Shown here: one piece after another, positions 48,741 through 59,583 of the stretch | Layout: each line of letters opens with the position of its first letter | How positions within the stretch are numbered: the stretch's first letter is position 1 | NCBI GenBank assembly: GCA_043228905.1 | Contig: JBHGNT010000012.1 | Location: forward strand, 19,034,001-19,098,000 | Length of the DNA: 64,000 nucleotides | Source: Azolla caroliniana | Lineage: Eukaryota; Polypodiophyta | Direction: 5' to 3' | Made by a program: the position numbers and the translations under genes | Notes under the pieces: generated by a model | The model's database searches: none | Told to the model about the DNA's origin: nothing | Seen by the model: the letters and a program-made list of their open reading frames with translations, nothing else

Positions 48741-49051
48741 CAACATTGTCACCAAACCCAATAGACCCAACAATTGGATCTCAAAAGTTTTGGTGTGCGG
48801 CCAATGCAAGTGCTAGTCCAATCAACCTACAAGTAGTCCTAAACTATGCATTTGCACAAAATTCCTTCATATGCTCGTCAGTTCAACAAGGTGGTTCTTG
48901 TTTCCAACCTAGCAATCTCATTGCACATGCATCCTATGCCTTCAATTCGTACTATCTTCAATTCAAAGCGGTTGGTGGTTCTTGTGACTTTGGAGGTTTG
49001 GCTATCCTCACAACCAACGACCCATTAATATATATAACATTATCTCAATAA
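48741..49051 (+). pseudogene. X8 (CBM43) domain remnant
   Basis: The frame reads KFWCAANASASPINLQVVLN, then a C-SSVQQGGSCFQPSN stretch, HASYAFNSYYLQF and a CDFGGLAILTTNDP stretch. This is the X8 carbohydrate-binding domain with its WC, CF, HASYAFNSYY and CDF landmarks. X8 domains bind beta-1,3-glucan and often follow a GH17 domain. No start codon context, signal peptide or GPI signal is attached, so it is probably an orphan exon. The GH17 remnant lies 2.4 kb upstream on the same strand with transposon debris between them. A still-spliced exon cannot be excluded from sequence alone. Confidence 0.75.
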
Positions 49052-49054
49052 ACA

Positions 49055-50060
49055 TTTATATATATACTTTCATGAGATAACATTAATATATTTGAATTTA
49101 AGGTGTATATCTCATTAGAGTCAATCTTGAAATATAATACTCCTATTGGTGTCTCAAAATTGCAAACTCTATCAAATTAATCTATCACTTTATTGGCGCT
49201 CAATTACACTCATAACCTATCTTAGACCCTAATTTTCCTTCAATCTCATGGTAAAATCTTTCATTTTGTACCCAACGTCACAAACACTTTTTTGTTTTGA
49301 AGAAACCCCCATATTATAGCAGGATATTCACAAAGAGAGCACCTCCCCTCAAACTTGCATTGAAACTTATAATATTTCATGACCTAATTGAACAATAGAT
49401 CTTGGCACACACTATGATCTTACTTCTTAAAGCTATGCTCTCAAGAGGACTCTCCCTCTATAAATTAGTTGTGCACCGATTGTTCGAGGCTCAAGCACTT
49501 AATATTATCTTTGTGTATGTAATTATATGCGAACACTTCCTGAAACGAAAATATTTTTATATGTTGCCAAAACAAACAATTTCAAAATAATGTGCACGGT
49601 TTCTTTATCCTCAATTTGAATTTTTTTATTGCTCTCCTTTCTTTAAACTTGATCATTATGTTTCTCACCATTGGTTTCTTGTTGATTTGTCAGGCTACGG
49701 ATCCTGCTTGTATCCACCATTAATCTTTTAACAAGGTCATAGGCCTAAAATACTATTCACATTGTTCATTAATTGGCCTTATGTTACGATAATTCATGAC
49801 TCTTAAAGTATACAAACAACTCTCTTTTTTTTTCCAAAAAAAACTACTTCCATTAGTTAAGGCAATGTACAAGGGATAATTTACAACTCATATCTTACAA
49901 ACCATCTTGCATGACAAAAGAAAATAATATGTGTAGATGAAACAACAAAAGAACAACTCCAAAACACCACATCATTCGATGCGCATAGCATTACCCGAAC
50001 GCATACACTACAAAACATAATTCAGCATAGATGTCCTCCATTCACTTCTCATGGTAGCAC
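49055..50060. other. no gene seen
   Basis: A/T-rich sequence with poly-A/poly-T tracts near 49825-49850. It ends near the 3' side of the LINE fragment that follows. Confidence 0.4.
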
Positions 50061-52050
50061 CCATCTAGATGTTAGGTACACTCGGGGGGAACAACCACCG
50101 TGGTGGTTGATAATTCCACTTCGATTTACCATCCACCATCTGCAGCATCGACGAACCGCTCCATTTCAGAAGGAAACGAGCTCTAGCTTCTTCACTTGCG
50201 TCAGAGGGCCCTTGAAGACTTTCAAACTCTCCTCGTAACGTAGAAATAAGATTAAACCAGATCATCATTAAATTCTCAGCCGGTGGGGTTCGTTTACCTG
50301 CAAAAGCCTCCTTGCACCTAGATACCCACACTTGCCAGACTGTAAGGCCGACCACTAATAACCATGTGTCCACGTAGCGTTCTTGTAAGACCAATGAACC
50401 TCCTTGCGCTGGTTGCACAGATCCTTGCATCACCTTTAAAGAAGGACTATTTCCATTCCAGCCTTGAAACCACAAAGCCGATTCAGTGGCCAACCAAGTG
50501 ACTGCTGCACTCGATACATGAACCTCAACCCCGAACTGAGCCAAGATTCTTAAGCTCCTTAACCAAATTTCTTGCGCTCGTCGGCAACACCACAAGCAAT
50601 GAGCGATGTCCTCCAAGCTTGCACTACAGGCCTTGCAACCACTCATGCCGCCTCCATTCCCAAGTCACTCTCCCGTTGGGACAACCCGATGGGTGATTAA
50701 CTAGAAAAACACTTTGATCCGCTCGGGAAGGGATGAGTTCCATATCCTACTCCTGGTTCTATCCACGAAGACTGAATCGACAGCTGCATGGGCCCACTTG
50801 TTGGCACACTTCTCACGATACGAACCTAACTTTCTCCCCAAGTGTGTCGAGTATTCGAAGAAACCTAATGATTTATCTTGTTCTCCCTTCCACGTATATT
50901 CAGCGGGATCCCATTCTAAGCACTCGCAGACTTGCCTTCAACCACGTACAAGATCCAATCCTCCTCAGCCTCTTTGACTGGTGGATTCACCTTCCATTTC
51001 TTTCCATCTCTTGCCACAATTCTAATCGGGTACCAACATGCACTTTCATCTATTAATCCCATCTGGGCGATCTTCCCATTCTTTCCCATGCTTTGTGTGA
51101 CTTCCATTGCCCACCTAGTCTTGGACTCCAAAGAATGCTCCTATTATGTATCAATGTTTTCCATAACTCATTACCGGGTAGCAAGCTCCTTACCAACACC
51201 TTATATAACAATGCCTAACTCTGCAATCCAGGGTCAATCAATCCTAAACCCCCCTTACTCTTGGGAAGAACCAATGTAGACCATGATACTTTGGCTGCCG
51301 CGTTGTCTTTCCTCATCCTAGCCCATAGGAATCCCCTAATACACGCTTTAATAGTACGAATAACTTGCTTGTAAAAAATCCACACTGAAACTGCATGCCA
51401 TAATGTAGACAAGAGCACATGATTAGCTACTATGATCCTGCCAGCCAATGATAAGTTCATCCTTGACCAATTGCGAATTTTGTCACAGATTTTGCTTTGA
51501 ATTTGTTGCAACTGAATTCCTTTGTCGATATCTACCCCAATCCACGTTCCCAGATACCTAGTGGCTTCCCCGTTTGCAATCCATTTGAATTCAACATTTG
51601 GCTTCCAAAAAGGCTCGGACTCCGAGCTGATCCAGAAACCCTTGGACTTATTCCAATTGATGGACGCTCCCGATGCTTTGCAAAAGAGATCAATAGCACT
51701 CTGTGCCCTCTCAAGATTCACTTCATTTCCTTGGAGGTATAACATCGTATCGTCCGCGAACTCCGAGGCCAACAGGGACTTCCTTGAGTTAGGGATCGAA
51801 AGACCATGAAGATTTGTCCCTTGACTATTAAAAAAGGTAGACATTGCTTCAGTAATAAAAAGGAATAGAAAGGGGGCAAGAGGACATCCCTGCCTGATGG
51901 ATCGAGTTAGAAAGATTCAAGCTCCTTTCCTCCTTGCAATCAACACCTTACTCGAGCCATTCCTATATAAGGCTTGGGTAGCACACCTCCATGTTAGCTA
52001 GCCGACAAGGAGTGAAGGACAATCCAGAATGTGAAAGGGCAGGAATAATC
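50060..52050 (-). mobile_element. L1-like LINE ORF2 fragment
   Basis: On the minus strand, near 51845-51910, is TRSIRQGCPLAPFLF. At 51215-51844 comes SEFADDTMLYLQGNEV (catalytic FADD), SINWNKSKGFW, TRYLGTWIGV and LVLPKSKGGLGLID. At 50065-50646 a zinc-finger-like CKACSASLEDIAHCLWCC follows, and the frame ends QPPRWLFPPS before a stop. The order is that of LINE ORF2. An in-frame TGA near 51920 and a TAG near 52000 show decay. The right end abuts the gypsy LTR region. Confidence 0.88.
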
Positions 52051-52149
52051 GGATGCTATTATTAGGATATTAAGTAATTAAGTATATTTTGAGAAGTGAA
52101 CGGACGGATCAGAATCGGTATGCCGATCCGTATCCAGACCGGTTCATAT

Positions 52150-52434
52150 TGTTGGAAGCAATGTCGTCAGTGCGGAAGATCAAGAAGCACTCGATTCCTG
52201 TTTATTCCCTGCGTATGACAGAATGTAGGTCGTTGCACAGAGAGAGAGAGAGAGAGAGAGGCACAAAAGAACTCTTTATTTCATAAAGCAAATAATACAA
52301 CAACCAACCTCACAAAGAGGTTACAAGGTCACTATATATAGTGACCGACTTAGGGCAACTGCCCTTTATGCTAATTACATAAATGACCAAAACGGGATGG
52401 TGTGAATACGTCCATTATACACAGGTATTCGACA
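52150..52434 (-). repeat. copia-1 LTR (3' LTR of the minus-strand element)
   Basis: 285 bp, TGTTGG...ATTCGACA as read on plus. It is identical to the LTR at 57233-57523 except for one C/T change near the inner end and the length of the GA run. A purine-rich tract (minus strand ACGGGGGAG, 52435-52443) adjoins it as the polypurine tract. Confidence 0.95.
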
Positions 52435-52627
52435 CTCCCCCGTAATGGGCGTATACATGGGTTATCTAAGGTTACAGGTATAGACTTAGGTTCTCGGACA
52501 TATCAGCTTTGTTCGAGTCGGCAGGGTCCGAAGGCAGAGGACCGAACTGGTCGGGTCGGAACAGTTGAAGCCGATCATTAAGGAACTGATGTCGGTTGTC
52601 GGGAACCATCCTGCTCTGTGTCCGGCT

Positions 52628-55600
52628 CTAACCGGACTGGTTTGTCGTTACGCCCATCTGATGCCGAAGAGTCCGAAAGCGGTCTGCCGAAAGACACTTG
52701 GTCATTCCATCTGCGACATTATCGGTTGTGGATATTTTCTCTAGACCGATTTTCCCTGAGATGACGCAGTCCCGAACGAAGTGATATCGAACGTCGATAT
52801 GCTTGGAGGCGTTGTGGTGAACCGGATTTTTCGACAAGGCAACAGCACCTTGACTGTCGCTGTAGACAACTGGAGCCGAGTCATGGTCGACTTGTCGAAA
52901 CGTGTGCGCCAGCCAACCGAGCCACAAAGCTTCTTTTGCCGCGTCGGACGCAGCTACATATTCTGCTTCGGTCGTTGAGGTCGCTGTGCATTCCTGAAGT
53001 TTCGACTTCCACGAGATTGCTCCATTGCCGAATTTGAAGCAGTATCCGGTTGTTGATTTCCGACTGTCTATACAGCCGGCGAAGTCCGAGTCGGTGTAAC
53101 CAACTACGCCTGAGGTTCGGTTCGGACCGAAAAGAATGCCGTGGTCTTTTGTGCCAGCCAGATATCTGAACACATGCTTGACTGCGTTCCAATGCGATCG
53201 GCCAGGGTTGTGCATAAATCTGCTAACGACTCCTACGGCGTGAGAAATATCAGGCCGTGTCGCGACCATCAGGTACATAAGGGAGCCGACTGCCGGTGCA
53301 TACGGTACCGACTTCATATCTTCCCCCTCCGGGCCGGATGTCGGGCAGTCTCGCTGAGAGAGCCGAAGATTCATAGGGAGTGGGGTTGAAGCAGATTTGG
53401 CTGATTGCATGTTGAAGCGTTCCAAGACACGTCCGATATAGTCGGTCTGAGACAAAAAGAGATGTCGTTTATCGCGATGCCGACTAATCTTCATGCCAAG
53501 GATGTGTCGTGCCGGACCGAGGTCCTTCATGGCAAACTTCAACCGCAGTTGCCGAATGAGATCGGCAAGTTCGCCCGCGTGGCGTCCAGAAATTAGCATG
53601 TCGTCCACGTAAATGATGAGGAAGATGGGTGATCCATCTTGAGCTGTGTTGGTGAAGAGACAATGGTCCTCATCGCTTTTGGAGAAGCCGATCGATTGGA
53701 TGAAGTCGTCGAACTTCTTGTACCATTGTCGCGGTGCCTGTTTGAGGCCGTATAGACTCTTCCTGAGTCGGCAGACTAGATGTTCTTGGCCAGTTGCCAC
53801 GAAGCCTTTTGGCTGCTCCATATAAATTTCCTCCTCGAGATCACCATGGAGGAAGGTTGTTTTGACATCTAGCTGAATCAGCTCCAAGTTGTCGGCTGCC
53901 ACTACGCCGAGCAGAAAACGAAGGGTTGTCATTTTCACCACTGGTGAAAAAATCTCGTCGAAGTCGACGCCATATTCTTGTCGGAAGCCCTTCGCAACTA
54001 ATCTGGCCTTGTACTTTGGGGTGGTCGAATCAGACGTCTCTTTTAGTCGATAAACCCACTTGCAAGGAAGAGCACGTCGGTTCCTAGGTAATTCGACCAG
54101 ATCCCAAGTCTTGTTTGCCCGAATGGAGTGCATTTCCGACTCCATCGCCAGATGCCAGGTGGCCGAATCGACAGATGTCGATGCTTCTTCGTAAGACGTC
54201 GGTTCGCCGGCGTCGGTGAAGAAAATTCCAGGAGAATACCTCTCCGGAGGTTGCGACAGTCGCTCGGATCGTCGAGGTAAGATTGGACTGGTCGCATCGG
54301 GTATCGAGGTCGGATGGTCCGAAACCGAATCATTCGGCTGTGCCGAGTCAGAGTTGTCCGAGTCGGTAGTATAAGGTTCAGCTACCCGTGAAGCTGACCG
54401 TGTGTTGAGAGCGGGGCCTTCTTGAAGGGTCGGCACATCGGAGAATGTTACCCTCCGGACTTCGATCGGTTTTTCGACTGATGGATTCATAGCCGACTCG
54501 TTGAACACAACGTCCGAACTTCGAACGATTTGTCTGCGTTCGGGGTCCCAGAGTCGGTATCCCATTTCGCCGTCTGATCCATATCCAAGGAAAATGCATT
54601 TCCTGGACCGAGGTGCAAGTTTTCGGCGATCATCTTTCGGAATAAGGGCGTACGCCTCGCATCCGAAGATCCTCAGCTTGTCGTAATTCGGCTTGCTGCC
54701 GATCCATAGTTCCTGAGGAATTTGAAGTCCTAGAGGTCTACTTGGCGACATATTGATTATGTGTACTGCCGTGAGTAGAGCCTCTGCCCAGAAGCCATCC
54801 GATAGTCGGGAGTGTTGGAGCATGGAAACTATCCGTTCTTGGATTGTCCGATTCATTCGTTCTGCAATCCCGTTTTGCTCCGGACTGTGTGGTGCCGTAA
54901 ATTCACGTCGGATGCCGCGTTGTCGGCAGAATTCGACGAATTCTTCGGATTTGAACTCTCCCCCATTATCGGTCCGAAGGCATTTCAGCTTTCGGTCGGT
55001 TTGATTTTCTACCATAGCGAGCCAATCTGAGAAGATCGAGAAGACCCGATCGTTGGTGCGAGTCGGATAAGCCCACACCTTTCGAGTCGAATCGTCAATG
55101 AAAGTGACGAAGTAAGAGGCACCGCCTAGAGACTGATGCGGCATTGGGCCACAGACGTCCGAATGGACTAAATCGAGAGGTCTCGTTTCTCTTGGTGCTG
55201 ATGTCGGGTGTGATCCGGCTGCTTGTTTGCCATACTGGCAATGCTCGCAAAATTGATGGTCGGAGAAGGAGAGTTTGGGGATGTATCCGGCTCTAGATAG
55301 GTGCGTGATGCCGGCCTTGCTGAGGTGTCCTAATCTTCTGTGCCATAGTGATGACACAGGAATATCCACCAAAAACAGGTTACCCTCTCTGAGCGTAACA
55401 TGTAACGGATACAGGGAGTGTATCTTGGGTCCTCTAGCAAGCAAGAGGTTCCCCCTGTGGAGTGTCCACCCTCCCGAAGAAAAACCGGCACGAATGCCGT
55501 CTTCATCTAGTTGTCCGACTGAGATCAATGGCCTTGAGAGCTCGGGTACATGTCGGACATTGTGGAGTACAAGTGTAGAGCCACCTGCAAGGTTGAGCTC

Positions 55601-56641
55601 TACTGTGCCGATTCCGATGATGTCACAGTGTTGTGAGTTGCCGACCCGAACTGAGTCGGAGTGACGGATCGTATATTGCCGAAATTGGGACCGATGAGGA
55701 GTCACATGAAATGACGCGCCCGAATCCAAGAGCCATGTGCTCGATTCTTCAGTCGTGAGCAGAACTTCTGATCCGACTGGATTTTCGATTGATAGTATAT
55801 TCGGGTCGTCCGGTAGTACATCAGCTGAGGAGCTGACGTAATTGATCTCCTCATGCCGGCCACTCTTCTTGTTGTTCTTGTTCTTGAGTTCGCGGCAGTC
55901 GGCTTTGATGTGTCCGGGTTTCTTGCAATAGTTGTAGATTCGGTTATCCCGTGACTGGCTCTGTCTTCACTGATTGTTCGGCGGTCGTGAGGAATCTCTT
56001 CCTCGTATGTTCGATTGGTCTGTCGAACCTTGTACTACGTAAGCGTCGTCTGTTGAGTCTTTGGCGAAAGACTTTCTCCGAGCTGCTTCGGTCAGGATTG
56101 CGCTCGTGACTTCGGAGTATTTAACAGCCGTGGTTGACGCGTTGCACACGGTTGTGACGAAAGTTTCCCATGATGAGGGAAGGCTGCTCATGAGTATCAT
56201 TGCTCTGAGTTCATCCTCGATTGCCGTCCCCTGTGACGAGATTTGGGAGCTTGTGCTTTCGTACTCATTGAGGTGTGCTTGAACCGAATCGGATTCTTTC
56301 ATCCGCAAGTTGTAGAGGCGCCGGATCAGAAACATCTTCGTTGCGGCGACCTTCTTTTCGTAAGTGTCCGACAGTGTTTTCCACAGTTCGAATGCTGTCG
56401 TACACGATTGCACCGTAAAATATACCGATTCCGATAGGTGCATCCGAATCGTGGCGCGGACGATTCTGTCCAGCTTCTGCCACTCGATTGGTTTGTATCC
56501 TTCTGGAGGTTCTTCATTTTCGATGGGATCGATTTGCCCCTTGACTATGAGATAGTCCTGCATTTGTTCCTTCCAGAAGTTGAAGTTCGATCCATCGAAC
56601 TTTCGGAGACTCATTTCTGACGAGCCGGATGTTGATGCCAT
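52628..56641 (-). pseudogene. copia-1 gag-pol with one in-frame TGA
   Basis: From the ATG at 56641 the frame encodes a 224-residue gag region (KFDGSNFNFWKEQMQDYL near the start). It meets a single TGA at 55967-55969, then continues open for 1112 codons to 52628. After the stop come the CCHC knuckle (YCKKPGHIKADCRE), protease (LLDSGASFHVTP), integrase with an HHCC finger and catalytic D, D and E (HSDVCGP, FIDDSTRK, SPEQNGIAERMNR), RT with YVDDMLISG, and RNase H (YTDSDFAG, STTEAEYVA). The stop separates gag from the nucleocapsid, so full-length translation would need readthrough. A CGA to TGA change at a methylated CpG would explain it. All catalytic boxes are intact. Confidence 0.9.
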
Positions 56642-57232
56642 CAAATTCGGTTTCGGTTGACGAAGCTCGGTTCGGAGTTGACTACGAACCTTGTTGGAGT
56701 GCAGCCGGTTGGCTCACCCGATATCGTTCTAGTCGGATTTGAACCCGAGTCAGTTCGGCTTCGGATATATGTATTGTTGAACTTGCTCGAAATGACTCCG
56801 GTAACTTGAGGGACAGAACCGACTGGTCTTCCCGAATGTTGCCGAGTCGGAGTGAGCCCGGTTCGCTTCGGATATATATGCCGAATACCGATTATTGAAA
56901 CCGATTATCGGGACCGATTCTGCTTCGGTTGACTGCAGCGATGAGAGAGACGGATCCGACTGATCCTCCCGAATGTCGATCAGCCAGATGAAGCACGAAT
57001 TTGGGTTGTTGTCAAGGTTGCACAAGGGGATTTCACCTCGAGCGGTTACGATCACAAGGGACAGAGTACAACCTGCTGGCTTACTCCAAGCAAGGGGATC
57101 TAACGCGATGAGGTGCAAACCTCGTTTTTGTTCTTCTTCTCTCTTTCTTCGAATGACGCAGGAAACCGAATGCAGAGACGACGGCCGACAGCGGATTGAA
57201 GGACCGACTACTGTGCAAGCTCTGATACCAGA

Positions 57233-57317
57233 TGTTGGAAGCAATGTCGTCAGTGCGGAAGATCAAGAAGCACTCGATTCCTGTTTATTCCCTGCGTATG
57301 ACAGAATGTAGGTCGTT

Positions 57318-57351
<34 letters not shown>

Positions 57352-57523
57352 ACAAAAGAACTCTTTATTTCATAAAGCAAATAATACAACAACCAACCTC
57401 ACAAAGAGGTTACAAGGTCACTATATATAGTGACCGACTTAGGGCAACTGCCCTTTATGCTAATTACATAAATGACCAAAACGGGATGGTGTGAATACGT
57501 CCATTATACACAGGTATTTGACA
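57233..57523 (-). repeat. copia-1 LTR (5' LTR of the minus-strand element)
   Basis: 291 bp, the mate of 52150-52434. It contains a GA run, an ACTATATATAGTGACC promoter-like palindrome (near 57420) and TTTATTTCATAAAG. The primer-binding site sits two bases inside its inner border. Confidence 0.95.
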
Positions 57524-57876
57524 CATATTAGTGTGCCGGTTGGTACCGTTTTGTATTCAGAGCTGGTGATCTATAAAAAGGCCTGGTTACATTGTGAATG
57601 ACGACGGATAATTAATAAAGCTCTATTGTCTTATCTCTGTGTATTGATTACCATTCTGTGCTAATTACTTTCTATATTACGCGTGTATTAAGATTCCTGA
57701 TATGTTGCTTAAGTAATCGATATAGGTCTGATTAATCGTCGGTCTAACTCTATCTCACCGTAACACCCTTTGGTGAAGTGTCTTCCGTAGACGCCTTGTG
57801 TTAGGATATTGTCCGACCCTTAGGAGTAACATAGTTTTTGGTGACCACGATTCCTGCATAAGCGCAACGAACAACG

Positions 57877-58735
57877 ATGGGAATGGATGACCACACCAAC
57901 GAGCGGACCGACTACGGATCGAGCAAGGAGACTCGCTAAGCAGCTGTAGAAGCGAGCGGCCTTCCAGCAGGCGGCGGAAGAGATTCATGCGGATCAATCA
58001 TTTTCCAAAGTGATCCGGCGGGTGGCCGAGGAGTCACTCCATTTGCAACAAGATTTCCACCCCGATGAAGGAAGCAACTTAAGTAGTCTTCGGGAAACAG
58101 AATTCCTTTTGCAGGCATTAGCTGTAGGAGACGGCAATTCAGAACCGTTTTCAGCCTTTGAATCGGACTCGGACGGCGAATATAGCGCTCATTCCAATTA
58201 CCGCAGCAGTCATGACACCCCAGACGGACCGGGGGACGAGGAATCAGATACCTTACCGACACCGGAACCAGAATTGATAGAGCTGGAAGCCACAGACCGG
58301 CCAAGGACTGAGCAGACCCTAACACCCGAAGTAGCGGAGGAAAGACCTCCCACCGAGGAAGAAAGACCTTCGACGGAGGAGGAGGAAAGACCTCTGACAC
58401 CACCAGCCTGCGTTACAACACCAGATGACGACGTGCCATTTCAATATCCCAAGTACCGGGATGATCCGGACGCAGAGGCCCACGTCTATGCATTTCAACA
58501 GACCTGGGAAGCGAATCACGTGTCACAACGCTTAACCGCGGCCGAAGTAGAATGCTCAAAGATGGTAGAGTTCGGCATGACCCTGGAAGGGCCCGCCGCC
58601 AGATGGCGCCTGACGCAAGATCCTAGTACCACCACAACGTTTGAGGCCTTGGAAACTAAATTCTTACACTTTTTTCACAAAGAGGTGGATCAACGGGAAA
58701 TGTCAGGAATAGTACTAAAGCAGAGATGGAATTAG
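57877..58735 (+). pseudogene. Ty3/gypsy gag, damaged
   Basis: The long open part (58010-58735) encodes a charged Pro/Glu-rich N-terminal region with repeated TEEERP text. It is followed by the gag core: YAFQQTWEANHVSQRLTAAE, then MVEFGMTLEGPAARWRLTQD and LETKFLHFFHKEVDQREM, typical of plant gypsy retrotransposon gag. A start at about 57877 (ATGGGAATGGATGACCAC) is in another frame and reaches a stop after about 20 codons. A TAG also lies just before the open part, so there is at least one frameshift. The frame ends at 58735, soon after the core, where the copia-2 insertion and low-complexity sequence follow. Confidence 0.8.
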
Positions 58736-58897
58736 TACTAAGAAGAGCAGTACTATTAGTACTAAGAGGACGGGACTGCGTAAGATTCTTGAGAGAGGAA
58801 GTGAGAAGAGGAGAGAGAGAGATAGCGAGGATGAGAGAGAGAGAAAGATGATGACAACAGCTAATATATTATGTGAAAAGATAAGTACAAAGCGGCT

Positions 58898-59573
58898 TGT
58901 AAAGCTTTGACGCTATCAAATCTTTCGCCTCTCGGCCACAACCGAGACAACACGGATCAATGCAGCAGAAAATAAAAACAAAGACACAGAGAGATGAATA
59001 CACAGGGTATAACGTGGAAAACCCTAAACGGGAAAAACCACGGGAGTGCACGACTCCAACTACCACTATACACTGGAATATACAATGGCGAGCTGCAAGG
59101 CGACGACCTTGAGCTCGCTGTCCTCGCCACAGGCGGCGGTATTACACAGAGGCGTCGACCTCTTCGTTTCTCTCTCTCTCTCTCTCTCGCGGCTGCTCTC
59201 ACTTCGCTCCCTCTAAGTGGAAAAACAGAAAATGAGCAACAACAACCTAAACTGTTTGCCCTAAGTCATATTTATACACATATGACTTTCGGGCTATTTA
59301 CAAATATAACCTCAAGGGCTCTTGGCAAACATATTCACAAATATGTCCCCGCATCCGGATCTCTCTCTCCGGGTACATTCGTCATCCGGCTCCGTAGCCG
59401 GGGTCTTCAGCATCCGGCTCCGTAGCCGGGGTCTTCAGCATCCGGCTCCGTAACCGGGGTCTCTTCATCCGGCTTCATGCCGGGTACTCTTCATCCTACG
59501 GTTCCGTAACAGCCTCCGGGCTTGCCGTCATTCATCTCCGGACATCCCATCCGGAGGGACCGTAATCCCAACA
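58898..59573 (-). repeat. copia-2 LTR (3' LTR)
   Basis: 676 bp, TGTAAAGC...CCCAACA on plus. The first ~309 bp match 63692-64000 almost base for base. A purine-rich tract (minus strand GTGAAGGGGAAGTT) adjoins the inner border. It includes a CT run near 59165-59190 and a three-unit minisatellite. Confidence 0.93.
59384..59470 (+). repeat. 28-bp minisatellite in the copia-2 LTR
   Basis: Three units of CATCCGGCTCCGTAGCCGGG followed by GTCTTCAG, the third with one change. Each unit contains a CCGGCT...AGCCGG inverted repeat and so could fold. Confidence 0.85.
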
Positions 59574-59583
59574 AACTTCCCCT

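Larger units (their letters stand above)
52150..57523 (-). mobile_element. full-length young Ty1/copia element (copia-1)
   Basis: Complete structure, 5374 bp. LTRs lie at both ends and the 5-bp target duplication CATAT is at 52145-52149 and 57524-57528. The primer-binding site TGGTATCAGAGC (minus strand, 57219-57230) matches the initiator-Met tRNA end. A polypurine tract borders the low-coordinate LTR. The LTRs differ by one substitution plus microsatellite length, so the insertion is recent. It landed in the LTR region of a gypsy element of opposite strand. Confidence 0.95.
52054..58897 (+). mobile_element. Ty3/gypsy element, 5' part, split by a copia insertion
   Basis: The parts are 52054-52149 (approximate LTR start) and 57524-58897. 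After the copia insertion the LTR continues with TATAAAAAGG (about 57572) and AATAAA (about 57616). It seems to end at GTAACA near 57831, followed by TTTGGTGACCACGATTCC as a possible primer site. gag follows on the plus strand. The element's remainder lies beyond the second copia and the window end. LTR borders are estimates. Confidence 0.6.

Noticed and set aside
55967-55969. Programmed stop readthrough in copia-1
   Set aside because: The bases around the TGA do not match known strong readthrough contexts, and a CpG-derived mutation is simpler. It is kept only as a testable alternative.
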